Position numbers and translations under genes: made by a program
Notes under the pieces: model-generated
What the model saw: only the letters and a program-made list of their open reading frames with translations
Databases searched by the model: none
What the model was told of the DNA's origin: nothing
Part shown: piece by piece, positions 1-9,000 of the stretch
How positions within the stretch are numbered: position 1 is the stretch's first letter
Layout of the letters: the number at the start of each line of letters is the position of its first letter
NCBI GenBank assembly: GCA_020683205.1
Contig: CP085689.1
Span: forward strand, 2,294,001 to 2,358,000
Direction of reading: 5' to 3'
Length of the DNA: 64,000 bases
From: Lentisphaerae bacterium WC36
GTDB taxonomy: Bacteria; Verrucomicrobiota; Lentisphaeria; Victivallales; SZUA-371

Positions 1-114
1 ATAATATTTTTATTAATGTTATCTAGTTATTTTAAAAATCATTGTATACTTAAAGATAAATATATAACCAATATCAATATTGTCTAATGTTTTTGACTTT
101 TAAATCATAAAAAA

Positions 115-150
115 ATAAAAAAGAGAGTGATTTATTGCACTCTCTTTTTT
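115..150 (-). terminator. Intrinsic terminator after the sulfatase gene
   Basis: A perfect 9-bp stem (AAGAGAGTG at 121-129, CACTCTCTT at 138-146) has an 8-nt loop and is flanked by an A-run on the left and a T-run on the right. It can therefore act on either strand. It lies just downstream of the minus-strand sulfatase gene. Confidence 0.8.
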
Positions 151-177
151 ATTGTGAAGGTTTCTAAAATTTTAACT

Positions 178-1647
178 TTATTTTTTTTTGCGAATTCCGT
201 AATATTTTTTAAATTGACGCTTTTTGTCAAAATTAGGATTTTCAGTAGGTAATTGTGCCTTTACACTTTTACGCCACTCTTGAAGCTCTTTAAGCATTTC
301 TACAGTTTTTTCAGGATATGCTTTTGAATAATCAAGTGTTTCAAATGGATCATTTTTTAAGTTAAAAAGCATTACCTTTCCATCTTCAAAATATTCAACT
401 AGTCTCCAGTCTCCATTACGAACTGCACCATATGGCAACGTGCGATGGTAGTGCGGGTAATGCCAATACAATGAACGCTTTTTAATAGCAGTAGGTTTAT
501 GGTCATTATTTGCTAACAACAACGGTTTTAAACTAACCCCATCAATATGTTCACTTTTTTTCAATTTAATACCAGCTAAATCAAGCAGTGTTGGGTAAAA
601 ATCCATACCAATTGCAGGTGTTGATTCTACAACTCCTTTTTTAATTCCAGGCCCAGCAATCACAAATGGCTCTCTAGTCCCTCCTTCAAATGAAGTCCCC
701 TTAAGCCCTCGCAATCCTCCAGCATATTCATGCCAATATGGCCCATTATCAGCAGTAAAAACAATAATTGTGTTATCATAAACCCCTGCATCTTTTAACT
801 CTTGAACAACTCGACCAACACTCTCATCCAAACTTTGAACCATCGCAGCGTATTCAGGACGGCGATGCTGATATTTCTTTGGATTAGCAGCTAATTTTGC
901 CTTATATTTTCTGACATACTCTGGTTTTGCTTGAATTGGTGTATGCACAGTATAGTATGAAAAATATAACATGAAAGGATTGGCATCACTTTTATGTTTA
1001 TCAATATAATCTACTGCGTAATCTGTCAAACGGTCTGTTAAATAATCACCTTTTTTGCCACCTTTAACATTCGGCATATCCCAAGGATAAAAATATTTTC
1101 CACGTCCTTTTGGCTGCCCCCACTCACGTCCACCAATATTAATATCAAAACCGTGATCAGTAGGATAATGCTGGTCCACTAATTCTGGTTGTTCAATAGG
1201 CATTAAATGCCATTTGCCAATGAAAGCTGTTGAGTAACCATTTTCTTTTAACGCTTCGGGTAAAGTAATGCGTTCATGCTCCATCTTCATGTTCCAATTT
1301 GGTACTGATAATTTTGCATATGGTCTTTTTTGTCCAGCAATCCAGTCAGTTAAATTTAACCTTGCAGGATATCGACCTGTCAAAATGGCTGCACGACTTG
1401 GTGAACAAACTGTACACGCTGAATAACCATTATTGAAGTAAACGCCATTCTCAAAAAGTGCATCAATATTTGGAGTTTCATGAAAATCACTTCCCGTTTT
1501 CGACAAACCGCTATAACCAAAATCGTCAACTAAGAAAAATACAATATTTGGTTTTTTAGTGTTTTTTTGCTGCTGTTGAGCAGCATTGACATTTAATGCA
1601 CTAGTTACTAATAAACTTCCAAAACCTGCGTAGAAAACTTTCTTCAT
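178..1647 (-). CDS. Secreted type I sulfatase
   Basis: A formylglycine-dependent sulfatase that hydrolyses sulfate esters, probably on sulfated polysaccharides outside the cytoplasm. Residues 1-22 form a signal peptide ending at Asn-Ala. The metal ligands Asp41-Asp42 follow. Cys81 lies in the C-S-P-S-R motif (81-85) that is converted to formylglycine. The expected Gly-Lys-Trp-His-Leu block (144-148, Lys145 and His147), His235, the Asp300-Asn301 metal pair and Lys316 are all present. The length of 489 residues is normal for the family. It is a single gene ending in a strong terminator. No maturase is visible nearby. The substrate cannot be read from the sequence. Confidence 0.95.
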   Translation of the reverse strand: MKKVFYAGFGSLLVTSALNVNAAQQQQKNTKKPNIVFFLVDDFGYSGLSKTGSDFHETPNIDALFENGVYFNNGYSACTVCSPSRAAILTGRYPARLNLTDWIAGQKRPYAKLSVPNWNMKMEHERITLPEALKENGYSTAFIGKWHLMPIEQPELVDQHYPTDHGFDINIGGREWGQPKGRGKYFYPWDMPNVKGGKKGDYLTDRLTDYAVDYIDKHKSDANPFMLYFSYYTVHTPIQAKPEYVRKYKAKLAANPKKYQHRRPEYAAMVQSLDESVGRVVQELKDAGVYDNTIIVFTADNGPYWHEYAGGLRGLKGTSFEGGTREPFVIAGPGIKKGVVESTPAIGMDFYPTLLDLAGIKLKKSEHIDGVSLKPLLLANNDHKPTAIKKRSLYWHYPHYHRTLPYGAVRNGDWRLVEYFEDGKVMLFNLKNDPFETLDYSKAYPEKTVEMLKELQEWRKSVKAQLPTENPNFDKKRQFKKYYGIRKKK

Positions 1648-1803
1648 AAACCTTTCCTTTCTTTATATTCTCTGTAAATAATAACAACTATAATATTCAA
1701 CCAAATTCGTTGCCAAAGACTCTTTTTTCTTAAATTACCTTTATTAATACATTTTTACTAACAATAACGAATAAAAAAATCAAATATTTTATACCTTTAA
1801 TAC

Positions 1804-1837
1804 AAAAAACGATTTTGTTTAAAATTAAACAAAATCG
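1804..1837 (-). terminator. Intrinsic terminator after the PilO-like gene
   Basis: A perfect 11-bp stem (CGATTTTGTTT at 1810-1820, AAACAAAATCG at 1827-1837) has a 6-nt loop. On the minus strand it is followed by a six-T run (1804-1809). It lies 30 bases past the stop of the upstream minus-strand gene. Confidence 0.8.
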
Positions 1838-1866
1838 CTTCATAACTATTGAATAAAATATGCTAA

Positions 1867-2841
1867 TTAAAACACTAATTGAGTTGAACGGTATGGGAAA
1901 CTTAAAAGTAATTTCACATCCAAAACATTTTTAGCACGATTTTCACGACTAGAAGATTGATCAATAGTCACACCACAAGTCAATAAAAGGTATTTTTCAT
2001 AATTATTCAACTTATTGACAAAATCCAAAATATTATCATATTTTGCCGAAAATTCCAAAACAATCATTTCTTGATTTAACAATTTCGCATCGTTCGATTC
2101 AATACTTAAAGATTTAAAATCACGAATTCCTGAATCCTTAATTAAATATGCAACTAAGTTTACAATTTTTGTTTTCATTTTTTTGTATTCTACTTTCGCA
2201 TCAGCTTCCAAATTCTTTAGATATTCACCTTTTCTCAGATCATAGATAAAATCACGATTTCTAGTAATTTGCTCCCATATTTTACGACGACCTTCCAAAT
2301 CTTCAGGCAAATTTAATTTCAAATTTGGCTCATTCAAACGAATTTTAATTTGATATGGTCTATTTAGTGTCAAGCCCATAATTTTAGTACTGCTAGTAAC
2401 ATCATCTGTTCTTAGCTGAGATAAATACTTTGTCTCAAAAGATTTTCTGTCCATATTTGATGAAAAAGTCCCAAGAATATACTTAGTATCATATGGTCGT
2501 AAAATATTCAAATTACTTGCACCAAACTTATATGCTGGCTTTAAAAAACGAGTACCGCTAGTTGCTGGCATCACATTTAATAAAGAAATATCAGAATAAC
2601 TTCTAACTCCATTTAAGAATGTAACCCAAAAGTTATTTATTCCCAATGGCACTTTCACAAGCTTTTCTACTCGAATATCTATCTCTTCTTGTGCAGGAGC
2701 AATTGTCACAGCAGCCGTAGCTTTCTTTGCGGCTGGATTAGCTGCAAATGTTGCATTTGCAGTAAGAATACTCAAAACTAATAATAAGAATAGGCTCGAT
2801 TTTTCTTTTAAATTTTCTAGAAGCATCAAAATTATCTCCAA
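1867..2841 (-). CDS. Secreted or membrane-anchored protein, PilO-like
   Basis: A 324-residue protein with one hydrophobic N-terminal segment (about residues 16-34) that could be a signal peptide or an anchor. An Ala/Lys/Pro-rich stretch and a mixed alpha/beta body follow. The segment from about 235 to 324 has the pattern seen in PilO-type pilus assembly proteins: a strand, 'FSAKYDNILDFVNKL', then strands after a short helix. This is a pattern match, not a firm homology call. No other pilus gene lies nearby. It is a monocistronic unit with its own terminator. An internal Met at residue 6 is an alternative start. Confidence 0.6.
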   Translation of the reverse strand: MEIILMLLENLKEKSSLFLLLVLSILTANATFAANPAAKKATAAVTIAPAQEEIDIRVEKLVKVPLGINNFWVTFLNGVRSYSDISLLNVMPATSGTRFLKPAYKFGASNLNILRPYDTKYILGTFSSNMDRKSFETKYLSQLRTDDVTSSTKIMGLTLNRPYQIKIRLNEPNLKLNLPEDLEGRRKIWEQITRNRDFIYDLRKGEYLKNLEADAKVEYKKMKTKIVNLVAYLIKDSGIRDFKSLSIESNDAKLLNQEMIVLEFSAKYDNILDFVNKLNNYEKYLLLTCGVTIDQSSSRENRAKNVLDVKLLLSFPYRSTQLVF

Positions 2842-3004
2842 TATTAAATTAACCGTTTCAAAACTTCAACAAATATTTTCAGTTAAAAACATATACTTTT
2901 ACAAATAACACACCTTTTATTCATGAAAAACTTGCAAAATGCGCTTTCTTAATAGTACACTCCGAAAATATTTGTTGCAATATTTTATCTATAAATTTCT
3001 CAGT

Positions 3005-3051
3005 TTAAAGTTATTAAAAATCTTATTTTTTATTATTTAATAACTTTTTTT
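3005..3051. terminator. Hairpin with T-run between hisG and its downstream neighbour
   Basis: A perfect 10-bp stem (AGTTATTAAA at 3009-3018, TTTAATAACT at 3036-3045) is followed on the plus strand by seven T. On the minus strand, the direction of hisG, the tail is weaker (TTTAAA). It probably ends the hisE-hisG transcript. Confidence 0.4.
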
Positions 3052-3090
3052 ACCTTATTTATTATGTTTTATGGCAAAAACACAACTAAA

Positions 3091-3939
3091 TTAAATACGA
3101 CAAGATTTAATTTCAGTAATAATAATTGCCTTTGCACCAATTGCTTTTAATTCATCCATGACAATATTTGCATCTTTGCTTTTTATCATTGACTTAACTG
3201 CGCACCAATTTACATCACTTAACGGCGAAACAGTAGGCGACTCGATACCTGGTGTCAACTTGCATGCAGCATCCAAATTAGCTTTTTCAATATCATATTC
3301 TACAATTACATATTCACGAGCAACCAACACTCCACGGATACGCTCAATTAATTTTTTAACATCATCATTTTCTAAAGCGTCTTCGCTTCGAGCAAAAATA
3401 GCAGCCTCAGATGTCATAATTGGCTCACCAATCACTTTAAGCCCAGCTTCTTTAAGCGTCTTACCAGATTCAACCACGTCAGCAATTGCATCAGCAACAC
3501 CTAACTGAATTGAAATTTCAACTGCACCATCAAGCTTTACAACACTTGCATCAACGCCATTTTTTTCTAAATCATAAAGAACAATATTCGGGTATGACGT
3601 CGCAATTTTCTTACCTGCAAAATCTTTTACAGTCCAATTGTGTTCTTTTGGCACAGCATAGAAAAAGCGCGAATTTCCAATATTTAATGGCTGCAACATT
3701 GCAATATCACTTTTGCTATCAAAAGCCAAATCAAGTCCAGTAATACCTAAATCTAAAGTACCATTTCCAACATAAACTGCAATATCTCTAGGTCTTAAAT
3801 AGATAAATTCAACATTATTTTTTTCATCGATCACGCTTAATTCACGGCCACTACGCTTACATTTATAGCCAGCTGATTTTAATAAATTCACTGCCCCGTC
3901 AGACAATGCTCCTTTATTAGGAACGGCAATCTTTAACAT
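3091..3939 (-). CDS. hisG: ATP phosphoribosyltransferase, long form
   Basis: Catalyses the first step of histidine synthesis, ATP plus PRPP to phosphoribosyl-ATP. At 282 residues it is the long HisG form, with the catalytic bilobal part (about 1-205) and a C-terminal ACT-like regulatory domain (about 206-282) that binds histidine. It therefore should not need HisZ. The family signature is at about 141-162 (Glu141, Asp154, Ser158-Gly159-Lys160-Thr161). The opening 'MLKIAVPNKGAL' and the ending '...ITEIKSCRI' closely match the mycobacterial enzyme as I remember it. It lies 25 bases downstream of hisE, so they are co-transcribed. The other his genes except hisH are outside this window. Confidence 0.95.
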   Translation of the reverse strand: MLKIAVPNKGALSDGAVNLLKSAGYKCKRSGRELSVIDEKNNVEFIYLRPRDIAVYVGNGTLDLGITGLDLAFDSKSDIAMLQPLNIGNSRFFYAVPKEHNWTVKDFAGKKIATSYPNIVLYDLEKNGVDASVVKLDGAVEISIQLGVADAIADVVESGKTLKEAGLKVIGEPIMTSEAAIFARSEDALENDDVKKLIERIRGVLVAREYVIVEYDIEKANLDAACKLTPGIESPTVSPLSDVNWCAVKSMIKSKDANIVMDELKAIGAKAIIITEIKSCRI

Positions 3940-3964
3940 TTTTATACTCCAGTTATACTATATT

Positions 3965-4228
3965 TTATAAATATTTATAAACATCTTCAAGTTCAAGATC
4001 ATTTGCAATCATCATCACTTGTAAGTGATATAAAAGTTGAGAAATTTCCTCAGCTGTTTTTTCTTTACCTTCGTACTCTGCAGCAATCCAAACTTCTCCA
4101 GCCTCTTCATTGATTTTTTTACCAATAAAGTGTTTACCTTTAGCAAACTCTTTCACAGTACCACTATTTGGATCGTTTGTAGCAATCTTTTCTTTAAGCT
4201 CAACAAAAAGCTCTTCAAAACGTTTCAT
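3965..4228 (-). CDS. hisE: Phosphoribosyl-ATP pyrophosphatase
   Basis: Second step of histidine synthesis: hydrolysis of phosphoribosyl-ATP to phosphoribosyl-AMP plus pyrophosphate. The 87-residue all-alpha MazG-like protein has the metal-binding Glu41-Glu42-x-x-Glu45 cluster and the helix 'EEISQLLYH' (60-68). Most HisE proteins have Asp where Gln64 stands, but mycobacterial HisE has the same 'EEISQLLY' string, so I read this as a subtype rather than a defect. It is a free-standing gene, not fused to hisI, and precedes hisG with a 25-base gap. Confidence 0.93.
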   Translation of the reverse strand: MKRFEELFVELKEKIATNDPNSGTVKEFAKGKHFIGKKINEEAGEVWIAAEYEGKEKTAEEISQLLYHLQVMMIANDLELEDVYKYL

Positions 4229-4329
4229 TTTTAAATGTACCTATTTTTATCTTTAATTCTATTAATTTTGTCTTAAGCTATATAAAATACTTTACATTAT
4301 ACAATTTTACAATTTTTTTATAGCAAAAA

Positions 4330-6264
4330 TCAGTTTGTTTTACCACTATGTTTAATTGAAGCGTTATTTATTGCCAAATACACCTTAGGAATTAAATACT
4401 TTAACACTGAGGCAAAAGGAACTGCAAAAATCATTCCTGATAAACCTGCAAAATAGCCGCCAAGCAAAACTACAACAATTGTTTCAAGCGTAGTCAATCC
4501 CAATGCATTTCCAACTAATGTTGGATATAAAATCAACTGCTCAATCACCCCATTCATCACAATATAAGTTGCTAAAACCATCATTAAAGTATTAACACCA
4601 GCAACCTCACTGCCTCCTGCTAAACAAACCAATAGTGTTAATGTAGCACTGCTAACAGGACCAATATAAGGCAGTAATATTGTGAAACCAGCTATTAAGC
4701 CTACAATTGGAGCATAAGGTACGCCAATTAAAAAAAATATTGTTATATATAGCACACTTTCGATAAAAATAATCAAACAATAACTTTTCACCCAAGTTTT
4801 TAACTTGAAAGCAATATTATCCATGATTTCTATCACGCTCGCCTTCACATTACTATTTGTTTTTGGCAACCAGCCACTATTAAGCATGCTGTCGACAATA
4901 TAAGTTGTTGTTGAAATATGTTTATGATTACTTGCTACGGCCAATTTATTTAAAATTAAAGAAAAGAAAAATATTGTCATCAAAATATTAAATAACCACA
5001 TGGCTATATTTGAACCAATCATAACAACAACATTAACAACTCCTTTAGTTTTAGGCAAAATTTTCTTCAAAATTTGCAATTGATTCTCAGGGTTATTTAT
5101 AAATATTTTAGTCTCATCAATAACACTTTTTATCGCAGGGTATTTAATAAATTTTTCTTTATATTCCTCTAATTTTTTACTAATAACTGCAAAAAATGCT
5201 CGTGACGAATCTTTGACACTATTTGATACAGCCTTATCTTCATTTTTATTATCAACACTTAGTGAATTATTAGCATTAACTGCGTTTTCAGTTACATCTT
5301 TACTATTATTTTCACTTTTTTTCCTATCATCTTCAATTAATGTATTAGCATGATGCTCAACAACTTGCCTTTCAACTTTTTTAAATTCAGTTCTAAAACC
5401 ATCCATATATTGATAAGTTGCAACTCCAAAGGAGACAATAAAAACAATAAAGAAAATAACCGTCAAACTAACCGTGGTCATGGTTGCTTTAGCAATTAGT
5501 TTTTGCTGTTTTTTTTCTGCAATTTCTTCAGGAGTTAACTCTCGCTTATTTTTGCGTAAATGAAGAATTTCAGTAATATATTTTGAAACGTGCCTAAAAG
5601 GAGAAAACAGCACTGCGGAAGTCGAGAAAAACCACTTTATAAAAGTACTATTATCTAATGCGTATTCTAATTTCTTTTCAAGAGGCAAAAATAATATTGC
5701 TAATAAAAAACCAAACAATAGTGGCTTTAAATACATTGCACAAATTATAAAAAGAAAAATAACAACAAAAGCAACAGCAATGCCAGTAGCAGAATTAATA
5801 ACCTTACTACGTTTAGCAATTTTATCCTCAGCGTCTTGCTGAATATTCAAAACTTCTTCTTTGCTCACACCCAAATTGTCAGCAATTTGCTTTACTAGAA
5901 AACTTTCTTCGTCATTACAGTCACTATTTGCTACAGCAACATCATAAAGGTGACGAATTATTTCAATTTTCTGATGATCATCTGCAGATGCATTCAGCAG
6001 CTTGCATGCATCACGAATCTCTTTAGCAGTAATTTTTGGTGCATTATTAATAATTTGTCCACTATCAATATTAGGACAAAGCTCCTGAAAAATACTTTTC
6101 AGTTCATTTACCTCATGAATATCCATAAATCCATCACGTTGTGCAACAGCTATATTCAAAACAATGATTGCTTCGACAAACTTACTATCCTGCAATCCAT
6201 TATCAACTAAATTGTTGAAAAACTTGCGATACAATCTTCTTTTTTGAGGTAATTTTATTTTCAC
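4330..6264 (-). CDS. TerB-like domain fused to AI-2E family membrane protein
   Basis: A 644-residue fusion. Residues about 5-130 are a helical TerB-like domain ('AVAQRDGFMDIHEVNELKSI', acidic metal-site pattern). The rest is an AI-2E/PerM-type membrane protein. Hydrophobic segments lie near 155-195 and 255-280, and there is a long charged soluble insert at about 285-390. A C-terminal block of transmembrane helices (about 405-635) follows, including the typical 'PYIGPVSS' and 'GLTTLETIVVVLLGGYFAGL' regions. Members are transporters or exporters of unsettled substrate; some are Na+/H+ antiporters. It is a single gene between hisE and purM. Confidence 0.85.
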   Translation of the reverse strand: MKIKLPQKRRLYRKFFNNLVDNGLQDSKFVEAIIVLNIAVAQRDGFMDIHEVNELKSIFQELCPNIDSGQIINNAPKITAKEIRDACKLLNASADDHQKIEIIRHLYDVAVANSDCNDEESFLVKQIADNLGVSKEEVLNIQQDAEDKIAKRSKVINSATGIAVAFVVIFLFIICAMYLKPLLFGFLLAILFLPLEKKLEYALDNSTFIKWFFSTSAVLFSPFRHVSKYITEILHLRKNKRELTPEEIAEKKQQKLIAKATMTTVSLTVIFFIVFIVSFGVATYQYMDGFRTEFKKVERQVVEHHANTLIEDDRKKSENNSKDVTENAVNANNSLSVDNKNEDKAVSNSVKDSSRAFFAVISKKLEEYKEKFIKYPAIKSVIDETKIFINNPENQLQILKKILPKTKGVVNVVVMIGSNIAMWLFNILMTIFFFSLILNKLAVASNHKHISTTTYIVDSMLNSGWLPKTNSNVKASVIEIMDNIAFKLKTWVKSYCLIIFIESVLYITIFFLIGVPYAPIVGLIAGFTILLPYIGPVSSATLTLLVCLAGGSEVAGVNTLMMVLATYIVMNGVIEQLILYPTLVGNALGLTTLETIVVVLLGGYFAGLSGMIFAVPFASVLKYLIPKVYLAINNASIKHSGKTN

Positions 6265-6330
6265 TTGTAGCTACTCCATTTTTAATAAAAACTCAAAACT
6301 ACAGTTTTTGTCACCATTTTGTGGTAATAT

Positions 6331-6364
6331 AAAAAAAGAACTCCTATTTTTTTTAGGAGCTCTT
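6331..6364 (-). terminator. Intrinsic terminator after purM
   Basis: The stem is CTCCTA (6341-6346) with TAGGAG (6354-6359), extended by four outer pairs past one mismatch. On the minus strand it is followed by a seven-T run (6331-6337). It begins 13 bases after the purM stop. Confidence 0.75.
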
Positions 6365-6376
6365 AAACTAAATTCA

Positions 6377-7414
6377 TTATTCAACGATAACTTTTTTGCT
6401 ACCCTCAACAACCTTACCACAAACTGCGGCAGTAAAGCCATTTCGCTCACAAATTGCTAAAGTTTTATCAACATCAGTAGCTGGTACAAATAATACCATA
6501 CCGATACCCATATTAAAAACACGATACGCTTCTTCTTTAGCAATATCACCAGACTCAACAATCAATTTAAAGATTGGAGGAATTGGTAACGCTGTAGAAT
6601 CAAAAACTACATCAACATTTTCAGGCAAAATTCTTGGTGTATTATCATATAAACCACCACCCGTAATATGCGCAATCCCATCAAGAGCGACCCCTTTATC
6701 CATTGCTTCTTTAATTGCGTTCCAGTAGCAAATATGTGGTTTCAGCAGCGCTTCTCCAACGCTTTCACCATTTAATTCTTCTAATTTATCATTAACATCA
6801 TACTGCATTTTTTCAAAAAGAATGTTACGCGCTAAACTATAACCATTTGTATGCAGACCATTAGAAGCTAATCCAATCGCTACGTGACCATCCGCAATTT
6901 TTTCACCAGTAATTAATTCATCTTTTTCAACAATACCGTTAATAACTCCTACTAAGTCAAAATCATCTCCATACATACCAGGCATTTCAGCAGTTTCACC
7001 ACCAAGAACAGCACAACCAGCATTTTTACAAGCTTTTGCAATACCATTTAAAACATCTTCATATAATGGACTTCTTAATTTACCAATACCTAGATAATCC
7101 AAAAAATAAACTGGTTCAGCTCCCTGCACTGCAATATCATTGATACAATGATTTACAATATCATGACCAACAGTGTCATATTTTTCCATCATCATTGCAA
7201 TCATCAATTTTGTACCAACACCATCAATACTTGAAACCATTACTGGATTTTTGTATTTACTCAAGTCAATTTGAAATAAACCACCAAATCCACCAATTGG
7301 AGATAACATTTCTTTACGTTTTGTTGAAGCAATATTTGCTTTAACTTTACCCAATAAATCGTGTGCTAAATCAATATCAACACCAGCTGCTTTATACGAA
7401 TCACTTTTCGCCAT
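6377..7414 (-). CDS. purM: Phosphoribosylformylglycinamidine cyclo-ligase (AIR synthetase)
   Basis: Makes aminoimidazole ribonucleotide from FGAM and ATP, the fifth step of purine synthesis, in the cytoplasm. The 345 residues are the usual length. The ATP-site motif D-G-V-G-T-K lies at 64-69. The block 'VNHCINDIAVQGAEPVYF' follows at about 87-104, then the 'GGETAEMPG' loop near 138-147 and the C-terminal 'HITGGGLYDN' segment near 249-258. All are diagnostic for PurM. No other pur gene is adjacent. The start is preceded by a purine-rich region and the gene ends at a good terminator. Confidence 0.97.
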   Translation of the reverse strand: MAKSDSYKAAGVDIDLAHDLLGKVKANIASTKRKEMLSPIGGFGGLFQIDLSKYKNPVMVSSIDGVGTKLMIAMMMEKYDTVGHDIVNHCINDIAVQGAEPVYFLDYLGIGKLRSPLYEDVLNGIAKACKNAGCAVLGGETAEMPGMYGDDFDLVGVINGIVEKDELITGEKIADGHVAIGLASNGLHTNGYSLARNILFEKMQYDVNDKLEELNGESVGEALLKPHICYWNAIKEAMDKGVALDGIAHITGGGLYDNTPRILPENVDVVFDSTALPIPPIFKLIVESGDIAKEEAYRVFNMGIGMVLFVPATDVDKTLAICERNGFTAAVCGKVVEGSKKVIVE

Positions 7415-7476
7415 TGTTTTTTAATCCTACTTATTTTATAATTATTTTTTATCTTTAATTTGATTAGTTCTCAATC

Positions 7477-8151
7477 TTAATCTTCTTTTGAACAACTATC
7501 TACAGTAATATCTAACAAAGCTTGACGTACAATTTCTTGATATTTATCAAGCTGTTCGTCACTTAAATTTTTTGGAATTTCAATCGGCTTTCCTAAAACC
7601 ATTTTCACTCTGCAGAACGGTTTAGGTATCTGAAATTTATCCCAACTCTTAAGCTCCCAATATTTTGAGTAATTAATTGAAATTGGCAATATTTTAGTTC
7701 CAGTTTGACTTGCTAAATAAATTGGCCCCTTACTCATTTTGTATTTAGGACCTCGTGGTCCGTCTGGCGTAAAACTAACATTATTTTCATTTTTAATTGC
7801 CTTAAAAGCTCCTGCCAAAGCCCGAGCACCCTTACGAGATGACGACCCACGTGTAGCACGTAAATTAAACTGACTAATTAAATCAGCAATGTATTGTCCA
7901 TCACGTGACGCACTAATTACCGCTACAGTTTGCTTACGAATCCACTTAGGAAACATCATTGGAAAAAAAAGTAATCTATTATGCCATGTTACTGTGACAA
8001 AAGTTTTGCCAACGTCCATCGCATTGCCACGATCTTCAATGGAGATAAAAGTTGACCACTTATAAAAGCGCAAAAACATCGCGGGGAAAAAATAAAGCCA
8101 TGTCGGAATTTTTTTCACTTGGCGAAAATTATGCTTTAACTTTTTTTTCAT
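7477..8151 (-). CDS. DUF374-type lysophospholipid acyltransferase-like protein
   Basis: A 224-residue protein of the PlsC/LpxL-related DUF374 family, thought to acylate a lipid or lipid A precursor at the inner membrane. A hydrophobic N-terminal helix lies at about 15-30. Trp56-His57-Asn58 is the remnant of the H-x4-D acyltransferase motif. 'RGSSSRKG' (101-108) and 'TPDGPRGPKY' (128-137) are the conserved blocks of this family. There is no lipid gene next to it, so the acceptor is unknown. Confidence 0.85.
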   Translation of the reverse strand: MKKKLKHNFRQVKKIPTWLYFFPAMFLRFYKWSTFISIEDRGNAMDVGKTFVTVTWHNRLLFFPMMFPKWIRKQTVAVISASRDGQYIADLISQFNLRATRGSSSRKGARALAGAFKAIKNENNVSFTPDGPRGPKYKMSKGPIYLASQTGTKILPISINYSKYWELKSWDKFQIPKPFCRVKMVLGKPIEIPKNLSDEQLDKYQEIVRQALLDITVDSCSKED

Positions 8152-8343
8152 AATAATATCTCTTTATTTAAATATCTAGATAAACTGTAAAATTTAAAAT
8201 TTTGTAATGCTTTACTAAACAAAAAATTTAACACTAATTTCAAAGAATTACAAACACAACGAATTTGTTTTAAAACAAATTTCTCATAAAACAGAAGATT
8301 TACCGCAAAACCTTACTATTTAAGTAATAATTTTTGTAAAAAA

Positions 8344-9000
8344 TCAGCAGTTATTTTTCAGATTTAATTCACACTTTTTATTCAAAACACACTGCTCACA
8401 TTTTGGCTTTCTAGCAACACACACTAAACGTCCATGATTTATTAATAAATGTGAAAAATTTACCCATCGTGCTTCATCTACAACTTCAATCACAAACTGT
8501 TCAATCTTAACTGCATTATCAGTTTTCACTAAACCAATTAAATTCAACAACCTAGTAACGTGAGTATCAACAGGAAAACCAGGTACATCAAAAGCATCCC
8601 CTAAAATAACATTAGCAGTTTTCCTACCTATCCCTGGAAGCTTTACCAAATCTGTTAAATTATTCGGTAATTCACCGCCATAACTCTGATCAATAACTTG
8701 ACATGCCCCAATAATCGACTTAGCTTTATTACGAAAAAAACCAGCCGAACGAATATCATCTTCAAGCTCTTCTTGATTAGCAATTGCATAATCATGTGCA
8801 GTAGGATATTTTTTAAATAATGCTGGAGTTATCTTATTTACCCTTGCATCAGTACATTGAGCCGATAAAATTGTAGCAACCATCAACTCAAGTGGGTTTG
8901 AATGATCAAGAGAGCAACTTAATTTACCGTATTGACTAAATAGTAAATCATAAATTGCGTCTAAAAATTCATGACGTTTCTTTTTACTTAGTTTTTTCAT
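8344..9000 (-). CDS. nth: Endonuclease III
   Basis: A bifunctional DNA glycosylase/AP lyase for oxidised pyrimidines (base excision repair). I start it at the Met at 9000 ('MKKLSKKKRHEFLD'), giving 218 residues, close to the usual 211. A longer frame to 9093 only adds unrelated residues inside hisH. The helix-hairpin-helix 'LPGIGRKTANVI' carries the catalytic Lys, and 'PVDTHVTRL' carries the catalytic Asp. The C-terminus has the 4Fe-4S ligands in C-x6-C-x2-C-x5-C spacing. It overlaps the 3' end of hisH by 17 bases, so the two are probably translated from one mRNA. Confidence 0.95.
   Translation of the reverse strand: MKKLSKKKRHEFLDAIYDLLFSQYGKLSCSLDHSNPLELMVATILSAQCTDARVNKITPALFKKYPTAHDYAIANQEELEDDIRSAGFFRNKAKSIIGACQVIDQSYGGELPNNLTDLVKLPGIGRKTANVILGDAFDVPGFPVDTHVTRLLNLIGLVKTDNAVKIEQFVIEVVDEARWVNFSHLLINHGRLVCVARKPKCEQCVLNKKCELNLKNNC

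Noticed and set aside
3158-3743. Plus-strand frames opposite hisG
   Set aside because: They have no ribosome site and lie wholly inside a clearly conserved gene on the other strand.
8262-8281. Perfect 20-base palindrome AATTTGTTTTAAAACAAATT
   Set aside because: It is AT-only apart from two pairs, has no T-run after it on either strand and no gene-end at the right distance. It may be chance in such AT-rich DNA.
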